Origin: CAYTXJ01 sp965613025
GTDB lineage: Bacteria > Desulfobacterota > DSM-4660 > Desulfatiglandales > JALVMZ01
Direction of reading: 5' to 3'
Assembly (NCBI GenBank): GCA_965613025.1
Contig: CBFDUE010000088.1
Coordinates: 1 to 7,988 of the forward strand
Length of the DNA: 7,988 nucleotides
Under the pieces are notes generated by a model that was not told the origin of the DNA, did not search any database, and worked only from the letters and a program-made list of their open reading frames with translations. Made by a program: the position numbers and the translations under genes. This document shows, piece after piece, positions 1 through 5,845 of the stretch (the first letter of the stretch is position 1; each line of letters starts with the position of its first letter).

Positions 1-783
1 GATATTGGATGATGTATTTAAGATCCTGTTAAGTAATGAGTATATCTCTATCTCCTCTACTTGATACAGGGCAAGATATTCAGGGGAGGGGGGATTGAGG
101 TTGAAGTGCCTGCAAACCACATAGGCAGTGGCCTCTGCCTCAAGCTCACGGAGTTTCTTTGGAAGTGCCCTTCCATCAGGGCTTTGATGGAGGAGTTCAT
201 GGGCAATTTCATGCACCAAGGTATGGAATTTTTCTTCATCACTTAGGCTTTTAAGGATTACCACCTCTCCACCAGTTGAGATTCCATACTTTCCTTCTAT
301 ATCCGAATACTTAACGCTGATCCTATAAGATTTTGCCACATTTTCAAGCTGAGGCAGCAGGTCTGTCTTTCCAGAAACTGTCTTGATATCTGGAGCTTGG
401 GGGATAGGCTTTCCTTCTGTTTGCGAAATATCCCATACATACACCACCTTGTAGCGGATTACCTTCTCTTCCTCCTCTTCATCTTCAAAAGGGTCTGTTT
501 TTTGAGCTTTGGTCTTTATTATTAAAGGAGCAAATATAGGAATGCCCTTTTCACCCTTTTTTATGTATCTTCCAAGCCTCTGCCATTTTCTGAATCCTGC
601 AACAAAGGTGGCATTGGGCTTATGTGTCCAGATGAGTATGGTATTATGAAATGAGTATCTGTGAAACCTTGAGCAGAAATTCAGGTATTCAATTATCTTT
701 TTGTGAGATCTCTGATTTTTAATCTCCTGAGTTAGTTGCTGAATATACTCCCTGCACCTCTTTTTTAGATCATTTACCTTCAT
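1..783 (-). CDS. ArdC-like antirestriction protein / zincin metallopeptidase (3' part outside window)
   Basis: The first 261 residues of a protein that continues past the left edge without a stop. Residues about 1-90 resemble the ArdC N-terminal ssDNA-binding domain (SFHNTILIW at 44-52, then FVAGFRKWQRLGRYIKKGEKG at about 60-80). An acidic linker (about 100-107) follows, then a zincin-type domain with HEIAHELLH at 191-199; H191 and H195 are the predicted zinc ligands, E192 the catalytic base and E215 or E217 (LEAEATAY) the likely third ligand. Known relatives, ArdC and plasmid-borne IrrE/ImmA-like zincins, protect incoming DNA from restriction or cleave regulators. The ATG at 783 has an AAGGAGG site 6 nt upstream and lies 15 nt after the phosphoribosyltransferase stop, so the two genes are probably cotranscribed. 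The family assignment is firm; the substrate is not known. Confidence 0.85.
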   Translation of the reverse strand, partial: MKVNDLKKRCREYIQQLTQEIKNQRSHKKIIEYLNFCSRFHRYSFHNTILIWTHKPNATFVAGFRKWQRLGRYIKKGEKGIPIFAPLIIKTKAQKTDPFEDEEEEEKVIRYKVVYVWDISQTEGKPIPQAPDIKTVSGKTDLLPQLENVAKSYRISVKYSDIEGKYGISTGGEVVILKSLSDEEKFHTLVHEIAHELLHQSPDGRALPKKLRELEAEATAYVVCRHFNLNPPSPEYLALYQVEEIEIYSLLNRILNTSSNI

Positions 784-798
784 AGAAACCTCCTTTTA

Positions 799-1398
799 TC
801 AAGCACTTACCCAAATGAGGCCATCTATGTGGTTGTGAAGGGCTTTTAAGGCTTCATAGCAGAGCCTTGCAGTAGTACCTGTGGTGATACAGTCATCTAT
901 GAACAGTATGACTTTATTTTGTATGTTCCAAGAATCAAGCAGCTTTGGTTTTGACTGATTTAAGCTTGCATGGCGTCCATGATGGTATTTGTCTGTTTTT
1001 TGAGAAAATGCAGGCACAAAGGGGATGCCAGTCTTTGCTGATATGGATCTTGCAAGGTCATAGGTGCAATATTTAAGGGGATCTCTTTTTGAAGATGGGG
1101 GTGCAGTGGTAATCAGGTCATAGTGGTTCACTATATATGGGATAAAATCCCTTGCCATCTGCTCTGTTACAGAGGGGTATCTCTTTTCCTTCCAGAGCTT
1201 AAAAAGCTCCCAGTTTATGTTTTTCCTTAACCTCAGGGAAAAGCATCCCACAAAGGCATTTTTATGGTGCCTCAGGGTTATCTTTTCCCTGCCATTGAGA
1301 ACAAGGGGCTGTTTTTGGGATCTTTCAGTGAGAAATTTTATTTTGGATGGAATATATGCTGAATCTGTTGCAACTGTTAGGAGATCTGGTAAGAGCAT
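799..1398 (-). CDS. ComF-like phosphoribosyltransferase (type I PRTase fold)
   Basis: A 199-residue protein with a clear PRPP-binding signature, VILFIDDCITTGTT, whose IDDCITTGTT lies at 167-176. Upstream it has the ComF-like block DLITTAPPSSKRDP, an LAR segment and a Lys/His/Gly-rich loop (QKTDKYHHGRHASLNQ) typical of the flexible loop. The N-terminal CxxC zinc knuckle of classical ComF is missing; the first 80 residues are of another type. PRTases of this class bind PRPP, and ComF homologues are linked to DNA uptake, but the reaction here cannot be told. I chose ATG 1398 because AGGAGG lies 6 nt upstream of it; the in-frame ATG at 1416 lies on the other side of that site and lacks its own. 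It follows the zinc-finger gene and precedes the ArdC-like gene, all on one strand. Confidence 0.82.
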   Translation of the reverse strand: MLLPDLLTVATDSAYIPSKIKFLTERSQKQPLVLNGREKITLRHHKNAFVGCFSLRLRKNINWELFKLWKEKRYPSVTEQMARDFIPYIVNHYDLITTAPPSSKRDPLKYCTYDLARSISAKTGIPFVPAFSQKTDKYHHGRHASLNQSKPKLLDSWNIQNKVILFIDDCITTGTTARLCYEALKALHNHIDGLIWVSA

Positions 1399-1427
1399 AG
1401 GGGTCCTCCTATACATGATCCACAGGG

Positions 1428-1448
1428 GGGCGGGAATGAAGCCCGCCC
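1428..1448. repeat. GC-rich palindrome between zinc-finger and PRTase genes
   Basis: A perfect 7-bp inverted repeat, GGGCGGG / CCCGCCC, around a 7-nt loop. It lies in the 62-bp gap between the stop of the zinc-finger gene and the PRTase start. No T-run follows on either strand, so it is not a standard intrinsic terminator. It could be an mRNA-stabilising hairpin or a member of the short palindromes spread through this window. Confidence 0.55.
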
Positions 1449-1460
1449 ATTTGTGCTATC

Positions 1461-1928
1461 CTATGGTTCACTCAGTTGTGCATGGTTATTTCCATTGGGA
1501 GTGGGAAGTGCGGCGGATACCATCTCTCTTAGTTGAGAGTCAAGCTGGGTTATTATGTCAGTGTAATGTTCATCTTCATCTAAGGTTGCACTTGCTCCAT
1601 AGCTTAAAGACCAGGAACAATAATTTTTACCTATCTTTTTTGATACCAATACACTTACCTGATTTACCTTCATATCTACCTCCGTTTTTATCTCTGGTTT
1701 TAGGGGGTCTATGGGGACAGCTTCATTGATTCTTTTGTGGGTATTAAAATAACAAGAGGGACACCATGAGCTGTCTTTGCAGTGCAGGCATACCTTTTCT
1801 GGATCAATGAAACTGTCAATGTTATCAAATATGGTATCAATTACCTTTGTCATGGGTTTTCCAAGTGCCCATGCAACCCTTTTCAATGTGGCTGAATGAT
1901 ATGGAGATAGCTTAGGGGTATATGCCAC
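1461..1928 (-). CDS. Zinc-finger protein of unknown function
   Basis: A 155-residue protein that I do not recognise as a named family. Residues 7-37 (LSPYHSATLKRVAWALGKPM...) look like a short strand followed by two helices, in the manner of ribbon-helix-helix DNA-binding proteins; this is inference. Four cysteines, C47, C50, C56 and C59 (CLHC-x5-CPSC), make a compact zinc-binding knuckle. The C-terminal part (about 86-140) carries a strand with VSVLVSKKIGKNY, a Ser/Gly-rich strand and an acidic helix. I prefer the GTG at 1928 because GGAGG lies 8 nt before it; the longer frame to 2006 would overlap the ssb 3' end, has no ribosome site and passes through two hairpins. It lies between ssb and the PRTase gene, which suggests a nucleic-acid role. 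Confidence 0.75.
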   Translation of the reverse strand: MAYTPKLSPYHSATLKRVAWALGKPMTKVIDTIFDNIDSFIDPEKVCLHCKDSSWCPSCYFNTHKRINEAVPIDPLKPEIKTEVDMKVNQVSVLVSKKIGKNYCSWSLSYGASATLDEDEHYTDIITQLDSQLREMVSAALPTPNGNNHAQLSEP

Positions 1929-1945
1929 TTCTTTCACCTCCTTCC

Positions 1946-1981
1946 AGGTCAGCGACCTTTTTATAGGGGGGAGAGCCCCCC
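1946..1981. repeat. Two adjacent hairpins downstream of ssb
   Basis: Positions 1966-1981 are GGGGGG-AGAG-CCCCCC, a six-pair all-GC hairpin 5 nt past the ssb stop. Positions 1946-1958 are AGGTC-AGC-GACCT, a five-pair hairpin overlapping the ribosome-site region of the next gene. Neither has the T-run of an intrinsic terminator. They may shape processing or stability of the ssb message, and the second shares its GTCAGCGAC core with the boundary of the element at 7260-7286. Confidence 0.5.
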
Positions 1982-1986
1982 AAAGG

Positions 1987-2349
1987 TTAAAATGGGATAT
2001 CATCATCGAAATCAGGAGCTTCCTGAGCTTCTGATGGAGCTTTGGGATCTAAGAAGTCCACTGAGTTTGCAACCACTTCAATCACCTTCTTTGTGGTTCC
2101 ATCATCTGTTTCAAAGGTTCTGCTTGTAATTCTTCCAGTTATGGCTATCCTGCTACCTTTCTGTAAGTATTGAGCAACCACCTCAGCAAGCCCATTCCAG
2201 CAAATCACCGGAATCCAGTGGGTTCTCTCTTCCCCTCCATTTAGCCTTTCATTTACCGCAACTGAGATTCTGGTAACTGGCTTTCCAGATGGGGTGTAGC
2301 GGATCTCTGGGTCTTGTCCCAATCTTCCTATTATGCTTACATGGTTCAT
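1987..2349 (-). CDS. ssb: Single-stranded DNA-binding protein
   Basis: A 120-residue bacterial SSB. The OB fold covers about residues 1-100, beginning MNHVSIIGRLGQDPEIRYT and including the conserved HWIPVICWNGLAEVVAQYL stretch and the KGSRIAITGRI strand. A very short linker leads to the acidic tip DFDDDIPF, which in SSBs docks partner repair and replication proteins. It is shorter than E. coli SSB because the disordered linker is reduced. The ATG has AAGGAGG 9 nt upstream. A plasmid- or element-borne SSB is common beside antirestriction genes, where it coats single strands entering the cell; that fits the ArdC-like gene downstream. Family assignment is certain; whether this is the host's only SSB cannot be told. 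Confidence 0.97.
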   Translation of the reverse strand: MNHVSIIGRLGQDPEIRYTPSGKPVTRISVAVNERLNGGEERTHWIPVICWNGLAEVVAQYLQKGSRIAITGRITSRTFETDDGTTKKVIEVVANSVDFLDPKAPSEAQEAPDFDDDIPF

Positions 2350-2413
2350 GGTGGTTTACCTCCTTTCTTAATTTTTTATTTCACCCTCAATACAGGTAGG
2401 ATCTTTTTGAAAT

Positions 2414-2914
2414 TCATTTTTCAGGGATCAGGATGAGCATATTTCCATCTTTTTTGAGTGTACCTGTTATCTTGATACTTCTTGTATCAGGCAGGGAAGG
2501 AGTGATAACACAGATCCTTCCATTTATGAGCCTGAAGTGTGCTTTATCTTTTATGATCTTTTGAGGGGTGAAGGTGATCTCAATCCTTTTTCCGATGAAA
2601 AGCTCAGGTGAGGAGGCAAGGATCTCTTTATTCAAGGACTCAGTGTAGTAGCTTAGTGCCTGAGAATACTTCCAGTATGAGATGAAGGACAGCGGTTGAA
2701 TCCATCCAACAGAATAATTTATGCACCTGATTGCAGTGTTAATTGAAGAGAGAAGCTCTGCTCCTCTAAGGAGATGCTCATAGTCTCTGGTTGATCTTGC
2801 TGGCCATGTGCCAAAGATTACAACTTGAGCGGATTCTTCCAGGATAAACAGAGAGAATGTGATAGCACCAAGAAGGGATAGGAATATCATAAGCTTTGAG
2901 CCTCTGTGTTTCAT
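2414..2914 (-). CDS. Membrane-anchored protein with possible OB-fold C-terminal domain
   Basis: A 166-residue protein without a recognised family. A short basic N-terminus (KHRGSK) is followed by a hydrophobic helix at about 8-25, giving a signal anchor or uncleaved signal. A weaker apolar stretch lies around 66-90 (INYSVGWIQPLSFISYWKY). The C-terminal about 60 residues, from GKRIEITFTPQK to the end, alternate in strands (RICVITP, SIKITGTLKKDG, MLILIPEK) in a pattern reminiscent of an OB fold of the tRNA_anti-like type; this is inference from the pattern only. It starts 3 nt after the stop of the preceding exported-protein gene, so the pair is almost surely translated together. The ribosome site is weak (GGGG about 9 nt before ATG), consistent with coupling. 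Probably extracytoplasmic. Confidence 0.72.
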   Translation of the reverse strand: MKHRGSKLMIFLSLLGAITFSLFILEESAQVVIFGTWPARSTRDYEHLLRGAELLSSINTAIRCINYSVGWIQPLSFISYWKYSQALSYYTESLNKEILASSPELFIGKRIEITFTPQKIIKDKAHFRLINGRICVITPSLPDTRSIKITGTLKKDGNMLILIPEK

Positions 2915-2917
2915 CTT

Positions 2918-3268
2918 CTATTTCCCCTGCTTGATGATTTTTAGCACCGTGTATGATACCCTTCCGTTTCTTTTTATGTTTCTGTGGCAGATGGCCTTAA
3001 GAAGATCTCCTTTTTTCAGGGTCTTTGCAGTTTCCACATGCTCTCCAAATGCAAATACTGGCACCTCCACCTGATATGAGATACCCTTTAGTGTCCTTGT
3101 CTCATCCACTGTGATCCTTACATACTCTGTGCCTCTCTTTGAGATCTGAACTGATACATCTTTGACTTTGGCACTCAGCAACACATCTCCATAGGGGTTA
3201 ATACATAGGGCAGTGGATGAAATGAAGATTAAACCTAAAAGAATACATAAAGATACAAGCCTTTTCAT
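2918..3268 (-). CDS. Small exported protein, possibly OB-fold
   Basis: A 116-residue protein of unknown family with a clear Sec-type signal peptide: MKR, a hydrophobic core at about 4-17 (LVSLCILLGLIFIS), then a small-residue cleavage region (SSTALC, about 17-22). The lipobox is not canonical because the residue before C22 is Leu, so a lipoprotein is unlikely. The mature about 95 residues are strand-rich (DVLLSAKVKDVSVQ, YVRITVDETRTL, YQVEVPVFAFG, KKGDLLKAICHR, VSYTVLKII), compatible with a small beta-barrel or OB fold. The ATG has AAGGAGG about 7 nt upstream. It is followed 3 nt after its stop by the membrane-anchored protein, and the two probably act together in the periplasm or at the cell surface. 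Confidence 0.75.
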   Translation of the reverse strand: MKRLVSLCILLGLIFISSTALCINPYGDVLLSAKVKDVSVQISKRGTEYVRITVDETRTLKGISYQVEVPVFAFGEHVETAKTLKKGDLLKAICHRNIKRNGRVSYTVLKIIKQGK

Positions 3269-3367
3269 AATTACACCTCCTTTAAGGGATTTTTACTTCT
3301 CCAAAAAGACAGTTAAGATTAGCTGGATTTGAAAAACAGATGGTTATAGATTTTAGCACTAGGCTGG

Positions 3368-3535
3368 TCACTTAGGCTGGGGATCTGTTTTTCTCATCTC
3401 ATGCATGAGTTCTCGTAGTTCTTTATAACCTGACCGCTTTTTTAGGAATCTTTCAATCTCATCAATCAGCCTTTGATGCCTTTCAAGGAGATCATAGTAT
3501 CTCTTCTCAATGGATACACATTGATCCTCTCTCAT
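3368..3535 (-). CDS. Small charged helical protein, 55 residues
   Basis: A short open frame with an ATG at 3535 and a good ribosome site (GGAGG, 6 nt before the ATG), which is why I accept it despite its size. The product is highly charged and almost free of Gly and Pro until the end. It begins MREDQCVSIEKRYYDLLERH and continues with a heptad-like run (QRLIDEIERFLKK, ELRELMHEMRK), so a helical hairpin or short coiled coil is likely. It has no signal or membrane segment. It lies between rnhA and the exported-protein gene, in the same direction. The function is unknown; small helical proteins of this sort often act as adaptors or regulators, but nothing here shows which. Confidence 0.65.
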   Translation of the reverse strand: MREDQCVSIEKRYYDLLERHQRLIDEIERFLKKRSGYKELRELMHEMRKTDPQPK

Positions 3536-3595
3536 AAGATACCTCCAGAGTGTGTTTAAACTTGGGATGCTTAAAAAACAGACCTATGCCAAAAT

Positions 3596-3628
3596 AACCC
3601 CCGGATGGGTATAAGGGGTTGCAAACCC
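3596..3628 (-). promoter_or_regulatory. Two mutually exclusive hairpins after rnhA
   Basis: Read on the minus strand, GGGTT-TGC-AACCC (3628-3616) and AACCCC ... GGGGTT (3620-3596) share the same AACCC segment, so only one can form at a time. The second is followed by ATTTT, a weak terminator tail. The arrangement resembles a small attenuator between rnhA and the 55-residue gene, but the stems are short (5-6 bp) and it may be chance. Confidence 0.3.
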
Positions 3629-3644
3629 TAAGTGAATGGAATGT

Positions 3645-4040
3645 TTAGGAAATGGCTTTCTGAGCCAGGCTGTGTGCAAGCTCATTTAGGGGATTTCCAT
3701 TGTGTCCTTTTATTTTAACTACCTCAAGAGATGATGTCTTCTTGGCAAGGTTCAGCATTTCATCTACAAGATCCCTGTTTTTCTTTGCCTTATATGTGCC
3801 CTGGAGCAATCCATATACAAGCTGAGAATCAGTGTACAGGGTAACTTCAGTCTTTTCAGGGTGTTTAAGGGCACTTAGGGCTTCAATCACTGCCTGAATC
3901 TCTGCCCTGTTGTTGGTGGAATCACCAATGGCTTTGCTGATCTCTTTTCTTCTATCTCCACAAAGAAGCACAGCTCCTATTGCAGCAGGGCCAGGGTTTC
4001 CTCTGCATGCTCCGTCTGTGTATATCTCCACTTTAAACAT
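3645..4040 (-). CDS. rnhA: Ribonuclease HI
   Basis: A 131-residue RNase HI, which cuts the RNA strand of RNA-DNA hybrids. The family signature is clear: YTDGACRGNPGP with the first catalytic Asp (D9), NNRAE with the catalytic Glu (E47), YTDSQ with the second Asp (D71) and GHNGNPLNELA with the conserved His (H113). At the fourth position, normally the Asp of the NExAD motif (D134 in E. coli), this protein has His (H123). In the E. coli enzyme this position tolerates replacement better than the other three acidic residues, so the protein may still be active. I chose ATG 4040, with AGGAGG 9 nt upstream, over the ATG two codons earlier, which is too close to that site. The start overlaps the stop of the upstream gene by 8 bp, indicating coupling. 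Confidence 0.95.
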   Translation of the reverse strand: MFKVEIYTDGACRGNPGPAAIGAVLLCGDRRKEISKAIGDSTNNRAEIQAVIEALSALKHPEKTEVTLYTDSQLVYGLLQGTYKAKKNRDLVDEMLNLAKKTSSLEVVKIKGHNGNPLNELAHSLAQKAIS

Positions 4041-5007
4041 TTGCATTCACCTCCTTCCGGGCTGGAAGTCCCTCCAGGCTGGAAGCCTTTCTGTATTCTT
4101 TCCAAATAATCTTCCATTCGTATTCAGTTGGTGGATTAAGCACCTTTATATCTCCATGCTGGATCTTATAGAGATACACTCCAAGGGATTTCAAGTTTCC
4201 ATTTGCCTTTCTGATCTTCTGGATGAATACTCTTGCAGTAGTGCTGAGCTTTCTTAGGAGTTCTGATTCAAGCTTTGATTTTCGGATATTATACTCTGTC
4301 CAGAATACCCCACTTTGATCCTTTGTCATATCCATCTGATAAGCAGCTTTTCCAAGCTCAGAGAGGGAGTCCAGATCCTTGATTGCTTTTACTTTTGCTA
4401 TCAGGTTCTTGAACCATACAGGCTGAGTCTCAATCCAGGAAATTTCTTCATCTTCAGGGTATTCTCCTATTACATGGTATGCGTATTCATCTGGTGCATG
4501 GTACTCTGGTTCAGGATTCTCTGTTACATCCTCTGGATCAATGTTTTCCACTTCTGCAAGTGCAAGGGCTAATTTTTGGAAATAGCTAAGTGCCTTATCC
4601 ACACCCCTTGCTTTTGTCCAGCGGATGAAGGTCTCCACCATCTCATGGGTCGGATCTAACATCATCCAGCAATCCAGAAGATCCCTGGCTTCTCTGAATG
4701 TGCAGTTGCATCTCTTTGCAATGTAGTCAGTGCTCATCCAGAAAGGGAAGGGGGTGTGGTTTTGATGAGGAGCACAGACTTTGCCATCAACAAGATCGCA
4801 GTCTTCAAAGATCTGCCTTTCAAGCATGCTCATATCTGATACATGCTTTGCCATACCGTCAAATGCTTCACCATAATCTGAGTGATCATAAAGGGATCTT
4901 AAATCTTCTTGCATTTCTACTACCTCCTTTCTTGCGAAATTTTTTTCAGCGAAAGGAAAATGAATTTCACTTGATGACAGGTAATGATTTGATTGATTAG
5001 TTTTCAT
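4033..5007 (-). CDS. Unrecognised 324-residue protein with possible winged-helix segment
   Basis: I do not recognise a family. Residues about 88-117 (WMSTDYIAKRCNCTFREARD...) read like a helix-turn-helix or winged-helix unit, suggesting DNA binding; this is inference. The region about 152-195 is strongly acidic and Pro/Tyr-rich, likely a linker. The C-terminal third (about 205-300) is helical and charged, with many Lys, Leu and Trp/Tyr. There is no signal peptide. ATG 5007 has GGAGG 8 nt upstream and overlaps the SLOG gene by 11 bp. A second in-frame ATG at 4914 also has a perfect ribosome site and would give 293 residues. The last residues (LEGLPARKEV) are encoded by a small palindromic repeat, hinting at a recently altered C-terminus. 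Translation is coupled to rnhA by an 8-bp overlap. Confidence 0.8.
   Translation of the reverse strand: MKTNQSNHYLSSSEIHFPFAEKNFARKEVVEMQEDLRSLYDHSDYGEAFDGMAKHVSDMSMLERQIFEDCDLVDGKVCAPHQNHTPFPFWMSTDYIAKRCNCTFREARDLLDCWMMLDPTHEMVETFIRWTKARGVDKALSYFQKLALALAEVENIDPEDVTENPEPEYHAPDEYAYHVIGEYPEDEEISWIETQPVWFKNLIAKVKAIKDLDSLSELGKAAYQMDMTKDQSGVFWTEYNIRKSKLESELLRKLSTTARVFIQKIRKANGNLKSLGVYLYKIQHGDIKVLNPPTEYEWKIIWKEYRKASSLEGLPARKEVNANV
4054..4068. repeat. Palindrome CTTCCGGGCTGGAAG inside the 3' end of a gene
   Basis: A five-pair hairpin (CTTCC / GGAAG, loop GGGCT). GGCTGGAAG recurs directly at 4078-4086 next to a second half-palindrome CCAGGCTGG (4075-4083). It lies in the coding end of the 324-residue protein and resembles the CTCCGGGTCGGAG palindromes farther right. 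Confidence 0.45.
4922..4929 (-). promoter_or_regulatory. Internal ribosome-binding site with ATG 4914
   Basis: On the minus strand AAGGAGGT stands 7 nt before an in-frame ATG (4914-4912) within the 324-residue gene. It is as good as the site used at 5007. It may mark the true start or a second, shorter product beginning MQEDLRSLYDH. Confidence 0.5.
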
Positions 5008-5587
5008 GTGTTTCACCTCCTTTTCTGTTTGGAATCCATCTGAATGCTCCGATCCAGCACCTAAGAGGAACCCATCTTCCAGATCCGATGTTTTTCAGTT
5101 CAGATGAGCCATTTACTGGGATTACAACAACTGGAATACCTTTTGATACTGCATAGGAGATGGTAAACCATGATCCTCTGGACTGTCCTTTTATGAATGC
5201 AACGATGCCACAGGAATGCTCCACCATCTTTTTGGAGCGGAGAAAGAGTGCATGGATAAATTCAGAACGCTTTGATTTGGATGAAGCAGGGCCATAGATG
5301 ATCTTTCCACCCTGATCCTGGAATCTTTTAAGCCAGTATCTGCATTCAGAGGGAGTTTGTTCAATTTTTTGGCATGGAAGGAATATCTTTGAGCCAGTGC
5401 AGGCATCAGATTGCACAAGGGATTTAAGTGCAAAGAGATCAGCTCCTCTTGCACCACCACTTGTGATTGCATATCCTCTGCTTAGAAGATCTTTTACAAC
5501 TTTTGTAACCTGCTTTTGGTATGATTTTGGAAGGGATCTTGAACCAATTACAGCGATTAATTTTTTAGAATTTTTACTTTGGATCAT
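4997..5587 (-). CDS. SLOG/DprA-like Rossmannoid protein
   Basis: A 196-residue single-domain protein of the SLOG superfamily, which includes DprA/Smf, LOG and YspA/DUF2493-type proteins. It has the first strand and loop IAVIGSRS (11-18), the diagnostic TSGGARGADLFAL (42-54) that resembles the DprA SGgArGiD motif, and a later CGIVAFIKGQSRGSWFTI block (126-143) followed by GIPVVVIP. SLOG proteins bind nucleotides, ssDNA or nucleotide-derived signals, and many occur in mobile elements and anti-phage modules. It lacks the extra DprA domains, so it is not ordinary DprA. I chose ATG 5587, with GGAGG 8 nt upstream, over a GTG 42 nt earlier. Its end overlaps the next gene by 11 bp. The ligand and role are unknown. 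Confidence 0.83.
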   Translation of the reverse strand: MIQSKNSKKLIAVIGSRSLPKSYQKQVTKVVKDLLSRGYAITSGGARGADLFALKSLVQSDACTGSKIFLPCQKIEQTPSECRYWLKRFQDQGGKIIYGPASSKSKRSEFIHALFLRSKKMVEHSCGIVAFIKGQSRGSWFTISYAVSKGIPVVVIPVNGSSELKNIGSGRWVPLRCWIGAFRWIPNRKGGETHEN

Positions 5588-5635
5588 AATTTCACCTCCT
5601 TTTGAAGTTTTTGATTTCTCAGTCACCACGCCAAG

Positions 5636-5748
5636 CGGAGACCCCGTGGAATAAGGGGAGAGGGGGCATCTTGGTGTTTAAAGGAAGCCTTTGAGGTTAT
5701 TTAGGCGGTATTTCAGGGAGATTATGTATTATTCCACGGGGGTCGGAG
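5636..5748. repeat. 113-bp non-coding element with 15-bp inverted ends
   Basis: The left end (CGGAGACCCCGTGGAATAA, 5636-5654) and the right end (TTATTCCACGGGGGTCGGAG, 5729-5748) are inverted repeats: GACCCCGTGGAATAA pairs over 15 bp with one bulged base. AAG flanks both sides (5633-5635, and 5751-5753 after a CG). There is no ORF inside. It could be a MITE-like element or a large RNA hairpin in the leader of the SLOG gene cluster. Confidence 0.5.
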
Positions 5749-5753
5749 CGAAG

Positions 5754-5770
5754 TCCCTGAAGATCAGGGA
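5754..5770. terminator. Perfect hairpin, possible weak terminator
   Basis: TCCCTGA-AGA-TCAGGGA is a perfect 7-bp stem with a 3-nt loop between the membrane-protein gene and the SLOG gene. On the plus strand it is followed by AAAATTTTA, and on the minus strand there is no T-run. It may therefore be a structural or processing signal instead of a terminator. Confidence 0.35.
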
Positions 5771-5810
5771 AAATTTTAGACAGATCCTCTGTTAAGTCTA
5801 TTCTAACGCC

Positions 5811-5845
5811 TTCCGGGTCGGAGACCGCTACAGGTCGGAGACCTT
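5811..5845. repeat. Tandem GGTCGGAGACC-type palindromes at a gene 3' end
   Basis: TTCCGGGTCGGAGACC (5811-5826) and AGGTCGGAGACCTT (5832-5845) share GGTCGGAGACC, itself a hairpin (GGTC/GACC). The second copy forms the last codons (VSDL) and approaches the stop of the two-helix membrane protein, so the repeat has been captured into the reading frame. Confidence 0.65.

Noticed and set aside
61..246. Plus-strand open frame opposite the ArdC-like zincin
   Set aside because: It is the shadow of the HExxH region on the other strand, with no ribosome site and no family resemblance.
1217..1729. 170-residue plus-strand open frame
   Set aside because: It spans the ends of two well-supported minus-strand genes and the hairpin between them; its composition (Leu/His/Pro-rich) is that of an antisense frame.
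2918..3268. Lipoprotein reading of the signal peptide
   Set aside because: The residue before the only suitable Cys is Leu, which does not fit a lipobox.
5191..5472. 93-residue minus-strand frame inside the SLOG gene
   Set aside because: Out-of-frame overlap with a protein carrying clear SLOG motifs.
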